64,000 nt of DNA from JBFWUW01 sp050247075 (GTDB lineage: Bacteria; Planctomycetota; Planctomycetia; Pirellulales; JBFWUW01): positions 107,046-171,045 of the forward strand of contig JBFWUW010000004.1 in NCBI GenBank assembly GCA_050247075.1, in the 5' to 3' direction. The position numbers and the translations under genes are program-made. The notes beneath the pieces were generated by a model that made no database searches, was not told the DNA's origin, and saw nothing but the letters and a program-made list of their open reading frames with translations. Of this stretch, positions 26,174 through 35,329 are shown in pieces. Within the stretch, counting starts at the first letter, position 1. Every line of letters begins with the position of its first letter.

Positions 26174-26319
26174 GTGGTGGTTCCTCAAAGGTGTGTGGAT
26201 AGCGAGATGAACGCCGCACGGCCGCCATTCGGCCGAGCCGGTATCTTAGTTCAGCCAGCGGGCAAACTCTACCCAGAGGCATTCGTAGCCAGCATGGCGG
26301 GAGCCGTGTGGCTACGTGC

Positions 26320-26652
26320 CTACTTCACGCCGGATCCTGGCTGGCATTCGCGGTCGGGCCGCAGCAGCACCACGCCGCCAGCGTCGCTGGCCGCCAGCAA
26401 CATGCCGTTCGATTCCTCGCCTCGCAGCATGGCGGGCTGCAAGTTGTTGACCACGATGATCTGCCGGCCAACCAACTCGTCCGGCTGATAATGTCCGCGA
26501 ATTCCCGCCACGATTTGCTTCTCGGCCTCGCCCACTTTGATTTGCAGCAGCATCAGCTTGTCGGCGTTGGGATGCTCCTTGGCGGCCAACACCGTGGCCA
26601 CGCGCAGTTCGATCTTGGCGAAATCATCGTAGGTAATCGGGGCTTTTTCCAT
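26320..26652 (-). CDS. Free-standing MetG C-terminal-type tRNA-binding protein
   Basis: 110 residues consisting only of the OB-fold tRNA-binding domain found at the C-terminus of methionyl-tRNA synthetase: ITYDDFAKIELRVATVLAAKEHPNADKL (given here in outline), then the GxRQIVAGI-type strand KQIVAGIRGHY, NLQPAMLRGEESNGMLLAA. ATG 26652 (MEKAPITYDD) is preferred to the in-frame TTG at 26673. It may be the beta chain that docks on a shorter MetRS encoded elsewhere, or a CsaA/Trbp111-like chaperone. No synthetase is adjacent. Confidence 0.88.
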   Translation of the reverse strand: MEKAPITYDDFAKIELRVATVLAAKEHPNADKLMLLQIKVGEAEKQIVAGIRGHYQPDELVGRQIIVVNNLQPAMLRGEESNGMLLAASDAGGVVLLRPDRECQPGSGVK

Positions 26653-26897
26653 GAGAATTTGCGTAGCATCCAAGAGGGAGAAACTGTCGAGACGAAGAAC
26701 CGGCTACCTTTGGCGAGGGCGTGCCTGATCGTAAGTGGGCCGCCCCGGTTTGGCAACGTGCTTCGCTAGCCCGGTTCGCTCGCATTGGCACCATGTTGAG
26801 TCCCAGGCCAGCCCCTATTAAACTAAATGCTCCCGCCAGCGCGGCCGCCTCACTCCCACGCGCTCTGTAGTTTTCTCGGTCGAATGCGCTTTGGCGA

Positions 26898-29800
26898 ATG
26901 GTTGGACGGCCCATGAACATGCAGCCCATTCTTCCGCGGTCGATGCTGATGGTGGCCCTGTTGGGCCTGCCGTGTTGCTTGCTGCGCGCGGAAGACGGCG
27001 TGCGGTTCAACCGCGATGTGCGGCCGATCTTGTCCGACAAGTGCTTTCACTGTCACGGACCCGACGCCAAGAAACGCGAGGCCGACCTGCGGCTGGATGT
27101 CCGCCAGGCCGCTGTCGACACCGGTGCCATTGCTCCGCGCCAGCCCGAAGAGAGCGAGCTGTTGCGCCGCGTCACTAGTCCAGATGTCGATCTGCACATG
27201 CCGCCCGCCTCGGCCAAACTGGGGGAATTGAGCGACCAAGAAATAGAGACCTTGCGACGTTGGATCGAACAAGGGGCCGAGTACGAAGACCACTGGTCGT
27301 TCATTCCCCTGGCGGAAGTTGCCCTGCCAGCCGCTGCCGACGGTACCCAGGATGCAGCCCCGATCGATGCCTTCGTCCAAGCCGGACTGGCCCAGCGGGG
27401 CCTTTCGCCACAGCCCCAGGCTGATCGTTCGACATTGATCCGCCGCGTGAGTTTTGACCTGACCGGCTTGCCTCCGACACCGGCGGAGGTCGAGGCCTTT
27501 GTCGCGGACGATTCGCCCAATGCTTACGAGAAGCTGGTCGATCGGCTGCTGCAATCCCCCCAGTATGGCGAACGGATGGCCGTCGATTGGCTCGATGTGG
27601 CCCGCTACGCGGACAGTTTTGGCTTTCAGGTTGACCGAGAACGGGCCATGTGGCCCTGGCGCGATTGGGTGGTGAAGGCATACAACGCCAACCTCCCCTT
27701 CGATCAGTTCATTACCTGGCAGTTGGCCGGCGACCTGCTGCCTGGCGCCACCGACGAGCAGATCCTGGCCACGGCGTTCAACCGGCTGCACCAGCAAGAG
27801 ACCGAAGGGGGAAGCGTCGAGGAAGAGTACCGCGTGGAGTATGTCTGCGACCGCGTGCAAACCTTCGCCACCACCTTCTTGGGACTGACGTTTGAGTGCG
27901 CCCGTTGCCACGACCACAAGTACGATCCGATCGCCCAGCGCGAGTATTACCAGTTCTTCTCGATGTTTCAGAACATCGACGAAGCGGGCCTGTACGCCTA
28001 CTTCACTTCGTCGCCTCCCACGCCCACGCTGTTGCTGGCCGACGATGCGGCTAAACAACGCCTGGCGGCACTGCGGCAAAAGGCCGCCGAACAAGAAGCA
28101 CAAGCCGCTGTATTGCGGCAGTCGCGCCGGCCAACATTTGCCGAGTGGCTGGCAACCGGCCGCGCGGTTGCTGCGCAGCCGCCAGCCACTCCGTGGTCCG
28201 TGGGGGAAGCGGCCCGGTTTCGCTTTGATGTTTTGGAACAGGGTAAGCTGGCCAACGATATCCAAGCCGATCAGCCTGCCGTACCGCACGGCGAGAACAA
28301 GCTGGTGCCCGGCCACGAAGGCAATGCCTTGCAATTCACCGGGGATGACGCGGTCGATCTTCCCCTGGGAAATTTCCCCCGGCAACAGCCGTTTAGTGTG
28401 TCGTTGTGGATTCAAACGCCCGACGAAAAAGAGCGGGCTATCGTCTTGCACCGGTCGCGCGCCTGGACCGATGCCGCCAGCCGCGGCTACGAACTGCTGA
28501 TCGAAGAGGGCTGTTTGAAGTGGTCGTTGATCCACTTTTGGCCCGGCAACGCCATCTCCATCGCCGCCCAAGACAAGGTTGTGCCGGGTGAATGGACACA
28601 TGTCGTTGTCACTTCGGACGGCAGCAGCCGGGCGGACGGCCTGCATTTGTATGTCAACGGCCGGCCCTCCAAGACCGTCACCGTCAAGGACAACCTCAGC
28701 AAGGAAATCACCGGCGGCGGTGGCGACAACATCGCGCTGGGCGAACGCTTTCGCGACCGTGGCTTTACCGGCGGGCTGATCGACGATCTGCGCGTGTTCA
28801 CGCGCGAACTGACGCCGCTGGAAGCGCTTGCCGCTAGCGACCCAGCCGCCGCCCAAGCCATTCTGGCCGCGCCGGCACCGGACGCCGCCGCCACGGAAAT
28901 GCTCTTTGATTACTATCTGGCCACCGCCGATGCGGAGTGGACCGCCCACCTGGCGGCGTTGCGGGCAGCCCGCGACGAGCTGCACCAGTTTGGCGATGGC
29001 ATTCAAGAGATCATGGTCATGCGCGAGCTGCCCCAGCCCAAGCCGGCCTATATTCTGTTCCGCGGCGAATACAACGAACGTCGCGAGGAAGTCCAGGCTG
29101 GCACGCCGGCGGCGCTCTCCCCTTTTCCCAAGGATGCTCCTCGCAATCGGTTGGGGCTGGCCCAATGGCTGACCGACCGCCGCCACCCGCTGACGGCGCG
29201 GGTCACGGTCAATCGGGTTTGGCAAGGCTTGTTTGGCCGCGGGTTGGTGAAGACCTCCGAGGATTTTGGCAGCCAAGGTGCGCGGCCGTTGTATCCCGAT
29301 GTGTTGGACTGGCTGGCGCTGCGATTTATGGACAGCGGCTGGGACATGAAGCAGCTTGTTAAAACCATCGTGATGAGCCAGACCTACCGCCAGCGCAGCC
29401 TGGCCGATGCCCAAACGATGGCCGACGATCCCGACAACGAATGGCTGGCGCGCGGGCCGCGGTTTCGCCTGCCGGCCGAAATGATCCGCGACAACGCGCT
29501 GTCGGCCGCCGGCCTTTTGAAGTTGCAGCCGGGAGGCCCGCCGGTCAACCCCTACGAAATGACCGAGTCGTTCAAACCGGCCGCCGCCAGCGGTGGAGAC
29601 GGCGTCTATCGCCGCAGCCTCTACACCAATTGGCGGCGCACAGGGCCGCCGCCGGCCATGCTGGCGTTTGATGCGCCGCGGCGTGCTGTCTGTATCGCCA
29701 AGCGCGAACGGACAGACTCTCCGCTGCAAGCCTTGATCTTGCTGAACGGAGTTCAATATGTAGAGGCAGCCCGCGTGTTGGGCGAGACGCTGCACCGCGA

Positions 29801-30065
29801 TGCGGGGGGCGAACTCCCGGCAATGATCGAACAAGGTTTCTTGCGCTGCCTGAGCCGCCGGCCCGACGCGAGAGAGATCGAAATTGTCACGCGGCTGTAT
29901 GGCGAGCAGTTGGCCCATTTTCAGCAGCACCCGGACCAGGCGGAACAACTCTTGGCGATTGGCAACACGCCCCGCGATGCCGCCATCGCCCCCCCGCAAG
30001 CCGCGGCCGCCACCATTTTGGCGCAAGCCCTGTTGAACCACGATGCCTGTGTGGTGAAGAGATAA
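26898..30065 (+). CDS. PSCyt1-DUF1549-LamG-DUF1553 planctomycete protein
   Basis: 1055 residues with a leader (MLMVALLGLPCCLLRAEDG). Order: PSCyt1 haem motif CFHCHGPDAKKREADL (about 48-62), DUF1549 (about 155-370, RRVSFDLTGLPPTPAEV, DWLDVARYADSFGFQ, CARCHDHKYDPI with a second CxxCH), a LamG/concanavalin-like domain (about 440-640, QPFSVSLWIQTPDE, GEWTHVVVTSDG, LHLYVNGRPS) and DUF1553 (about 770-1030, RVTVNRVWQGLFGRGLVKT, MSQTYRQ). Probably an exported cytochrome-like protein with a sugar-binding module. The DUF1501 gene starts 2 bp after its stop, so the pair is an operon. Confidence 0.93.
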   Translation: MVGRPMNMQPILPRSMLMVALLGLPCCLLRAEDGVRFNRDVRPILSDKCFHCHGPDAKKREADLRLDVRQAAVDTGAIAPRQPEESELLRRVTSPDVDLHMPPASAKLGELSDQEIETLRRWIEQGAEYEDHWSFIPLAEVALPAAADGTQDAAPIDAFVQAGLAQRGLSPQPQADRSTLIRRVSFDLTGLPPTPAEVEAFVADDSPNAYEKLVDRLLQSPQYGERMAVDWLDVARYADSFGFQVDRERAMWPWRDWVVKAYNANLPFDQFITWQLAGDLLPGATDEQILATAFNRLHQQETEGGSVEEEYRVEYVCDRVQTFATTFLGLTFECARCHDHKYDPIAQREYYQFFSMFQNIDEAGLYAYFTSSPPTPTLLLADDAAKQRLAALRQKAAEQEAQAAVLRQSRRPTFAEWLATGRAVAAQPPATPWSVGEAARFRFDVLEQGKLANDIQADQPAVPHGENKLVPGHEGNALQFTGDDAVDLPLGNFPRQQPFSVSLWIQTPDEKERAIVLHRSRAWTDAASRGYELLIEEGCLKWSLIHFWPGNAISIAAQDKVVPGEWTHVVVTSDGSSRADGLHLYVNGRPSKTVTVKDNLSKEITGGGGDNIALGERFRDRGFTGGLIDDLRVFTRELTPLEALAASDPAAAQAILAAPAPDAAATEMLFDYYLATADAEWTAHLAALRAARDELHQFGDGIQEIMVMRELPQPKPAYILFRGEYNERREEVQAGTPAALSPFPKDAPRNRLGLAQWLTDRRHPLTARVTVNRVWQGLFGRGLVKTSEDFGSQGARPLYPDVLDWLALRFMDSGWDMKQLVKTIVMSQTYRQRSLADAQTMADDPDNEWLARGPRFRLPAEMIRDNALSAAGLLKLQPGGPPVNPYEMTESFKPAAASGGDGVYRRSLYTNWRRTGPPPAMLAFDAPRRAVCIAKRERTDSPLQALILLNGVQYVEAARVLGETLHRDAGGELPAMIEQGFLRCLSRRPDAREIEIVTRLYGEQLAHFQQHPDQAEQLLAIGNTPRDAAIAPPQAAAATILAQALLNHDACVVKR

Positions 30066-30067
30066 TC

Positions 30068-31498
30068 ATGAGTCAATTTCCCATGCATAACCGTCGCCAG
30101 TTCCTCAACCGCTTTGGCTTGGGGCTGGGGGGAATGGCGCTGGCCGAATTGCTGGCTGGCGACACTTCCGCCCGCGCCGCTCCGCTTGACCGGGGCGTGT
30201 TGGGGCAGCCGCACTTTGCCCCCAAGGCCAAGCGAATCATCTACCTGTTCATGTCGGGCGCGCCGTCGCAGCTTGACCTGCTGGACTACAAACCGCTGCT
30301 GAACGAGCGGAACGGCGAGCAATTGCCCGACTCCGTCCGCGGCAATCAACGGCTGACCAGCATGTCGGGCAACCAGTCGTCACTCCCCCTGGTCGGTTCG
30401 CCTTTCAAGTTCCGCCAGCATGGGCAAGGGGGAGCCTGGTTCAGCGAACTGCTGCCTCACACGGCCGCTATTGCCGACGACCTGTGCGTAGTCCGATCGA
30501 TGTATACCGAGGCCATCAACCACGGGCCGGGCGTGACCTTCTTGCAGACGGGTACGCAAATCGCCGGCCGGCCCAGCATGGGGGCCTGGCTGAGCTACGG
30601 GCTGGGCCAAGAGAACGCCAATCTGCCGTCGTTCGTGGTGCTGATTACCAAGGACAAAGGGGGGCAGCCGCTGGGCGCGCATCTGTGGGGCAGCGGCTTC
30701 TTGCCGACCCGGCACCAAGGAGTACTGTTTCGCGCGGCACAAGACCCGGTGCTCTACCTGGGCAACCCGGCGGGCGTGGATGAAGCCGGCCGCCGACTGC
30801 TGTTGGACCGGCTGCGCGAACTGCACGAACATCAACTGGCCGAAACGCCCGACGCCGAAATTCAAAGCCGCATCGACCATTACGAGATGGCGTTTGGCAT
30901 GCAGTCCAGCGTACCGGAAGCCAACGATATTTCGTCCGAGCCGCAATCGGTGCTGGATGCTTACGGTCCCGACGCCGCCAAGCCGGGGACCTTCGCGGCC
31001 AACTGCCTGCTGGCCCGCCGCCTGGCCGAGCGGGGTGTGCGGTTCATTCAACTCTATCATCAAGATTGGGACCACCATGGCGGGCTGCCCGGCGCGCTTC
31101 CCGGTTTGTGCAAAGAGACCGACCAGCCAGCGGCGGCCCTGGTGGCCGACCTCAAACAGCGCGGCATGTTGGACGACACGCTGGTGGTGTGGGGAGGCGA
31201 GTTCGGCCGCACCAATTATTGCCAGGGCAAAATCTCCACCAATTTTGGCCGCGACCACCACCCTCGCTGTTTCAGCATGTGGATGGCCGGCGGCGGCATC
31301 AAGCCAGGGGGCAGCTACGGCCAGACGTGCGAGTTTGGCTACAACATCGCGCAAGACGGGCTGCATATCCACGACCTGCATGCCACCATCATGCACTTGC
31401 TGGGCATCGACCACGAACAACTGACCTACAAATTCCAAGGCCGCCGCTACCGCCTGACCGACGTCCACGGGCAAGTCGTACCGGGCATTTTGGCGTAA
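30068..31498 (+). CDS. DUF1501 protein, Tat-like leader
   Basis: 476 residues. The leader HNRRQFLNRFGLGLGGMALAELL has the RR-x-F-L shape of twin-arginine substrates. DUF1501 landmarks: AKRIIYLFMSGAPSQLDLLDYKP, GAWLSYGLG, RLAERGVRFIQLYHQDWDHH, TLVVWGGEFGRTNY, GRDHHPRCFSMWMAGGGI, YRLTDVHG. The fold is alkaline-phosphatase or sulfatase-like. Cotranscribed with the PSCyt1/DUF1553 gene, the usual planctomycete pairing; the proteins probably work together outside the cytoplasm. Confidence 0.93.
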   Translation: MSQFPMHNRRQFLNRFGLGLGGMALAELLAGDTSARAAPLDRGVLGQPHFAPKAKRIIYLFMSGAPSQLDLLDYKPLLNERNGEQLPDSVRGNQRLTSMSGNQSSLPLVGSPFKFRQHGQGGAWFSELLPHTAAIADDLCVVRSMYTEAINHGPGVTFLQTGTQIAGRPSMGAWLSYGLGQENANLPSFVVLITKDKGGQPLGAHLWGSGFLPTRHQGVLFRAAQDPVLYLGNPAGVDEAGRRLLLDRLRELHEHQLAETPDAEIQSRIDHYEMAFGMQSSVPEANDISSEPQSVLDAYGPDAAKPGTFAANCLLARRLAERGVRFIQLYHQDWDHHGGLPGALPGLCKETDQPAAALVADLKQRGMLDDTLVVWGGEFGRTNYCQGKISTNFGRDHHPRCFSMWMAGGGIKPGGSYGQTCEFGYNIAQDGLHIHDLHATIMHLLGIDHEQLTYKFQGRRYRLTDVHGQVVPGILA

Positions 31499-31528
31499 CG
31501 GTCGATGCTGGGCGCGGGCTGGTGAAGA

Positions 31529-31562
31529 GCCGTCAGCGGAGAAGCTGTCAGCCATCAGCTTG
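31529..31562 (-). repeat. Family A interspersed repeat, copy 5 (inverted)
   Basis: Reverse complement of GCTGATGGCTGACAGC followed by TTCTCCGCTGACGGC, 31 bp after the DUF1501 stop, at a convergent gene junction. Confidence 0.75.
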
Positions 31563-31606
31563 GGGCGGATTCAAGGAACCAGCTCTATGGCTGGGGGGCT
31601 TCCTGA

Positions 31607-31779
31607 CCATGTTACCTGCACCATTTCACGGTGTGGAACGGGTAACAGGCCTGGTTTTCTCCGCGAAAACGCGGGCTTTCTGTCTGTACGGTCGCGCAAG
31701 CTGTTCCAGGCGTTTTGAGGGGGGCGTTGGTTCCCGCACCATGCTACCTGTTCCAACACGGGGGTGTGGAACAAGTAAG
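31607..31779. repeat. Two homologous hairpin units about 134 bp apart
   Basis: Unit 1 (31607-31646) has arms GTTACCTG and CGGGTAAC. Unit 2 (31742-31779) has TACCTGTTCCAACAC and GTGTGGAACAAGTA around a short G-rich loop. Both are preceded by ACCATG and contain GGTGTGGAAC, so they are copies of one palindromic element. No coding potential is recognised. Confidence 0.65.
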
Positions 31780-31845
31780 AAGGCTCCTTGGCGGCCGCTG
31801 TCGGCGGCGCATACCGGTTGCGCCGCGCGTGGATGCCGCGCTTTT

Positions 31846-32102
31846 AAAATATGAACAGGCCCCGCGGCACGTACCGGTCGGCTGAGGGTTCGGCGATAAA
31901 ATCGCCTTCTGCAAAGCGATGATATCGCCCCCTCAAAGCCGCCGACCGGCCGGCTGCGATAGCCATTGGTCAAGGAATCGCCCGTCGCGCCGACTGCCAC
32001 GGCCATGTTGCGCGAGCACGCGACGGCCGGCGATACCTGGGCGGTTTGGGAACTCCACGACAAATTGACGTGCAAAAGCCACGTCGGCGCGCGGAGGTGC
32101 CT
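31846..32102 (-). ncRNA. Candidate structured noncoding RNA, about 255 nt, class unknown
   Basis: This stretch starts at the expected initiation point of a consensus promoter (32109-32137) and folds strongly on paper. A 3'-proximal hairpin has arms of 9 bp (CCGGTCGGC, 31941-31949, with 31874-31882), 6 bp (TGAGGG with CCCTCA), 7 bp (GGCGATA with TATCGCC) and 5 bp (ATCGC with GCGAT). A central stem pairs 32019-32034 with 31977-31989 (13 bp around a 3-nt bulge). A 6-bp hairpin lies near the 5' end (GACGTG, 7-nt loop, CACGTC). The ends close with GCAGGC/GCCTGT and CCGCG/CGCGG, followed by TTCATATTTT. Signatures of RNase P, tmRNA and SRP RNA were not seen. The overlapping open frame lacks protein-like features. 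Confidence 0.55.
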
Positions 32103-32108
32103 GCATTC

Positions 32109-32137
32109 ATAATAACAAACTATGTTCATTGTGTCAA
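32109..32137 (-). promoter_or_regulatory. Consensus sigma70-type promoter with AT-rich upstream element
   Basis: On the minus strand: TTGACA (32132-32137), a 17-bp spacer, then TATTAT (32109-32114). Upstream, 32138-32172 is almost pure A+T in a G+C-rich genome, like an UP element. Predicted initiation is at 32102 plus or minus 2, reading into the candidate RNA. The rest of the gap up to 32397 shows no gene. Confidence 0.72.
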
Positions 32138-32397
32138 TAGTATTATATTTTATTATTTAGTTTATTAAAAATACGCTGCACGTTCCTTCCTTTGTAACCT
32201 GGGCCGGCGCGGAGAGGCTTCCTGCCCGCTGATAGCCCAGTACAATATCCAAAGGCGCGCGACGCGGAAGGTGTGGGCGGAATGGGGAGTGCTCCGATCC
32301 GCCTTAATCCGCGAGTGTCTTCCTAGGCCCGGCGAGAGAAATCGAGTGCAGGCTTGTTGAGAACCCTTGGTGGCGGCTCCGCGGCCAGGCCATTCGC

Positions 32398-32856
32398 TCA
32401 CAATTCGGAGATTTCACCCGCGGGCGGGCCGGCCTTCCGCGTGAACCCTTGCGTGATGTTGCGCCACAGGTAGCCCTCTGGCTGGCGGCCATGGAGCAAG
32501 AAAGCGCCCAGCAGCCGCTTTACGTCGTCGGCGTTCAAGACTTCGTGCAACAACACGTCGGTTTTTCCGCCGCTCATCTGGATAGCAATGGGGTCTTGCG
32601 AGGGAGTCCCCTTGCCCGCCACCAAATGCACGAAGGGCTCGCCGTATTCGCGCCATTCCACGGTGAATACGCCATCGCCACCGCCAGCTTGCGCGTAGTT
32701 TCCGTCGTCCCGCGAAACAATGATGAAGGATGGGCCAACCGGCCGCATGCGATCGACCGCGGCAAACAATGCCGCCGCCGTGGCGTGCCGCAGCGGTGGT
32801 TCATCCTCCACCTTAAGCGTCTTGACCGCTGGATCGGCTGGCGGGTTCATGGGCAT
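32398..32856 (-). CDS. Conserved-looking hypothetical protein
   Basis: 152 residues and no signal peptide. The pattern is helix (HATAAALFAAVDRM), then strands FIIVSRDDGNYAQAGGG and FTVEWREYGEPFVHLVAGKG, then KTDVLLHEVLNADDVKRLLGAFL. It is an alpha/beta protein of modest size that I cannot assign. ATG 32856 and in-frame ATG 32850 are both possible; AGGGAG is better spaced for the latter. It may belong to the large class of immunity-like or SUKH/Imm-type small proteins, but that is a guess from size and strand pattern only. Confidence 0.65.
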   Translation of the reverse strand: MPMNPPADPAVKTLKVEDEPPLRHATAAALFAAVDRMRPVGPSFIIVSRDDGNYAQAGGGDGVFTVEWREYGEPFVHLVAGKGTPSQDPIAIQMSGGKTDVLLHEVLNADDVKRLLGAFLLHGRQPEGYLWRNITQGFTRKAGPPAGEISEL

Positions 32857-33034
32857 TGCTCCCTATTTCCAAGTTGCGTTTGTCGCGCACTCGCGAGCCG
32901 ATTGGGGAATCTAATTCGAGTTCTCTAACGAGTTTGGGCACCGCGGCCGCCAAGAAAACATGGACATCCTTGAATGGCCGCACTATACACCTATCGCGAC
33001 TCTCCCCGGCCAGTGTCACAATCACTCCGGCCCG

Positions 33035-35329
33035 CTACCGCTCCATTGGACTGGCCTCAACAGCCTGGCTCTTGTCGCCTTGTGCATTTTCCCGCGCGTC
33101 AATTCGGGGAGCAATGGTCAGCTTCATCTCGTGAATCAATACCCCGCCCGTGTTGCCGATCATCAGGTAGCTGGCATGCGGAGTCGCCCATACATCGCCA
33201 GTCATCAGTTTATTCAGATCGCCAGCCCAATCGATTAACGGTTGGTCTTCCGCTTCGACAAGCAGATGGCCTTTCCGAACGGTGCAGCGAATCCGTGTCG
33301 GCCGCCCTTCGTGAAGTACTTGGCCACGATAAAAAGCGCCTTTGCCGTCGCGTGCCTCGACGTTTGTCTGCAAGTCGTTCTCGACCAGCTTGTCGAATCC
33401 CACGCGAAACCGGTTGCCCGCCGCAACCAATCCCAGCGCCAGTCCCGCCGCCGCCGCCGACTGTCGCTGCACAACGATTTCCAGGGAGTATTCCTCCGCA
33501 GGCACGTAGGGAATCTCGATTCGCGTAAACGGCGGCTCACGCGGAGAGACCAGCGCGCCATCGTCGCGGCGCTGCCACTCCCCCGCTACGGCGTCACGCG
33601 ACAGATCAACCAGCCCCAGCAAGTCGATCGATGGCGTCTTCCCGCTGGCCGATGGCACGTCGAGCGCTCGTTCGTGCAGTATCTGCTCGCCTTGCGCCAC
33701 TCGGATGACACCCGGCAGCAGTTCGATTCTCAGGTCCACGTTCCCATCCCGAGCCAGCACGAATTTATCCGTTTCGAAGTCCAGATCGCCATGCTTGATC
33801 CGCAGACCGTGATCGCCGGGCGACAGCCGCACGCTGGGCTTGTCCGCCTGCGTAATTGTCGCGCCCTCTCCGTCGATCTGGGCTGAAATGCCCGCTGCGT
33901 TGATCTCAATCCGCACTGTTCCTTTGCCCGTTTGCCAATACAGGATGATACCGGCCAGCAACGCCGCCAAACCGCAAAGCGTCAACATGCTGGCGCGGCG
34001 TGCAGTGGGCGAAAAGCGGGCAGGCAGCGGAGCGATTTCCGCGGATGTTTCCTCGACGTTGGCATTCGGTCTCGCGGCCAATTCCCTCTCGATCCGTTGA
34101 GCCTCGTCCAGCACTTCCTGCGCGCTGCCAATCCGTTGGCTAGGGTCCTTTTCCAACAACCGCATCACCAGGTCGGACAGGGATTTGGGCGTGGCCACGT
34201 TGACTTGGCTTGGAGCGGGAGGGTGTTGCCCCGTCAACGCCAACAGCGTCGCCATCGAATCGTGCCCGCGGAACGGCAAGTCGCCCGTGCATAGCCGATA
34301 CAACACCACGCCCAAGCTGAAAAGGTCCGCCCGGGCGTCAACCTGCCCACTCTTGGCTTGCTCTGGCGCCATGTAACTGGGTGTTCCCAGGATCGTGCCT
34401 GCCTGCGTCAGGTGCTGCTCACCGGCGGTGTCGGAAAACCGTGCCAGGCCGAAGTCGAGAATTCGCGCCCGTCCGCTGACGTTGTTGTCCAACCAGATGT
34501 TGGCCGGCTTGATGTCGCGGTGGATCATGCCGTGCGCATGCGCCACGGAAAGGCCGTTGGCGATGTCGCTGGCCAGCTTCAATATCTCGGCCGGCGGCAA
34601 GCCTTCCCCAGGCGTTTCACGCTGGTGTGCTTGCAGCCAATCTTCCAGCGACATGCCTGTCAGAAACGGCATTGCAATGAACGGAACACCATTATCCTCA
34701 TCGACTTGATATATTGGCAGGACATAGTCGCATTCTAGCGCGGCCGCGGCCCGTGCCTCGCGCAAGAAGCGATCTTTCATGCCTTTGCGCTTCGCAATCT
34801 CGGGCCGCATGACTTTAAGGGCGCACAAACGGTTCAGCCGCATGTCTTGGGCCTGAAACACCACCCCCATGCCCCCTTGGCCCAGCACCTTCAACACGCG
34901 ATAAGGGCCTAGCCGGCCCAATTCGTCCGCTGCCTGTGGAGGACGCAAGCATCTGTATGCGTCCTCCGCTTGCGGATCGCCAGTGCCCTGCGAAACTTCC
35001 CCGGTGGATGGCAACGTATCGGCATCGGGGGCCTGCCTCATTAGTTCCATCAACCTTACCACCAGCGAGTCGATCCGTGGAGAACAGCCCGCTGGGTCGG
35101 TCGCTATGGTGTCTGGTTCGCCGGAACGACCGACCGTGTCTCGAGTTTGTCCGGCCCAATGGCGAATGCCGCTGGGCAAGGGTTGGTTGGCGCTAGCCTC
35201 GCGTATTGCCTCCAGGCAACTCTCGCATTCCTCCAAGTGTTCCACCGCCAGAGCCAGTTCTTCATCGGGTAAATCTCCCATTAACAATCGGCTGAAGACC
35301 GTCCGATCGGGGCAAGTGGCATTGGTCAT
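33035..35329 (-). CDS. Receptor-type Ser/Thr protein kinase (Pkn2 family) with C-terminal sensor domain
   Basis: 764 residues from ATG 35329. N-terminal HExxC-like module with HLEECESCLEAI (zf-HC2-like). The kinase domain (about 137-400) is complete: GQGGMGVVFQAQD, ALKVM Lys, HRDIKPANIWLD, DFGLARFSD, APEQAKSGQVD, DLFSLGVVLYRL. One membrane helix (about 446-466, MLTLCGLAALLAGIILYW). The extracytoplasmic part has a PEGA-like strand region (about 470-560, SVRLSPGDHGLRIKHGDLDF) and a C-terminal beta-sandwich (about 580-755, FRVGFDKLV, TRIRCTVRKGHLLVEAEDQP). It likely phosphorylates cytoplasmic targets in response to an outside ligand. Confidence 0.93.
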   Translation of the reverse strand: MTNATCPDRTVFSRLLMGDLPDEELALAVEHLEECESCLEAIREASANQPLPSGIRHWAGQTRDTVGRSGEPDTIATDPAGCSPRIDSLVVRLMELMRQAPDADTLPSTGEVSQGTGDPQAEDAYRCLRPPQAADELGRLGPYRVLKVLGQGGMGVVFQAQDMRLNRLCALKVMRPEIAKRKGMKDRFLREARAAAALECDYVLPIYQVDEDNGVPFIAMPFLTGMSLEDWLQAHQRETPGEGLPPAEILKLASDIANGLSVAHAHGMIHRDIKPANIWLDNNVSGRARILDFGLARFSDTAGEQHLTQAGTILGTPSYMAPEQAKSGQVDARADLFSLGVVLYRLCTGDLPFRGHDSMATLLALTGQHPPAPSQVNVATPKSLSDLVMRLLEKDPSQRIGSAQEVLDEAQRIERELAARPNANVEETSAEIAPLPARFSPTARRASMLTLCGLAALLAGIILYWQTGKGTVRIEINAAGISAQIDGEGATITQADKPSVRLSPGDHGLRIKHGDLDFETDKFVLARDGNVDLRIELLPGVIRVAQGEQILHERALDVPSASGKTPSIDLLGLVDLSRDAVAGEWQRRDDGALVSPREPPFTRIEIPYVPAEEYSLEIVVQRQSAAAAGLALGLVAAGNRFRVGFDKLVENDLQTNVEARDGKGAFYRGQVLHEGRPTRIRCTVRKGHLLVEAEDQPLIDWAGDLNKLMTGDVWATPHASYLMIGNTGGVLIHEMKLTIAPRIDARENAQGDKSQAVEASPMER

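Noticed and set aside
24749..26488. Long plus-strand frame opposite the sialate esterase gene
   Set aside because: Antisense shadow; no ribosome-binding site and no recognisable motif.
26850..30041. Very long open frame on the minus strand opposite the PSCyt1/DUF1553 gene
   Set aside because: It is the antisense shadow of a well-supported G+C-rich gene; its translation has no domain, and the opposite strand carries clear family motifs.
31846..32102. Assignment of the candidate RNA to RNase P, tmRNA or SRP RNA
   Set aside because: I could not find GAGGAAAGTCC-type, tag-peptide or SRP tetraloop-domain signatures, so no class is claimed.
31626..32129. Open frame over the candidate RNA region
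   Set aside because: No initiation signal, residues read through hairpin arms, and the protein is Arg-rich without pattern; structure explains the sequence better.
32813..33025. 70-codon minus-strand frame between the hypothetical gene and the kinase
   Set aside because: Overlaps the 5' end of the 32398-32856 gene and lacks any start signal or motif.
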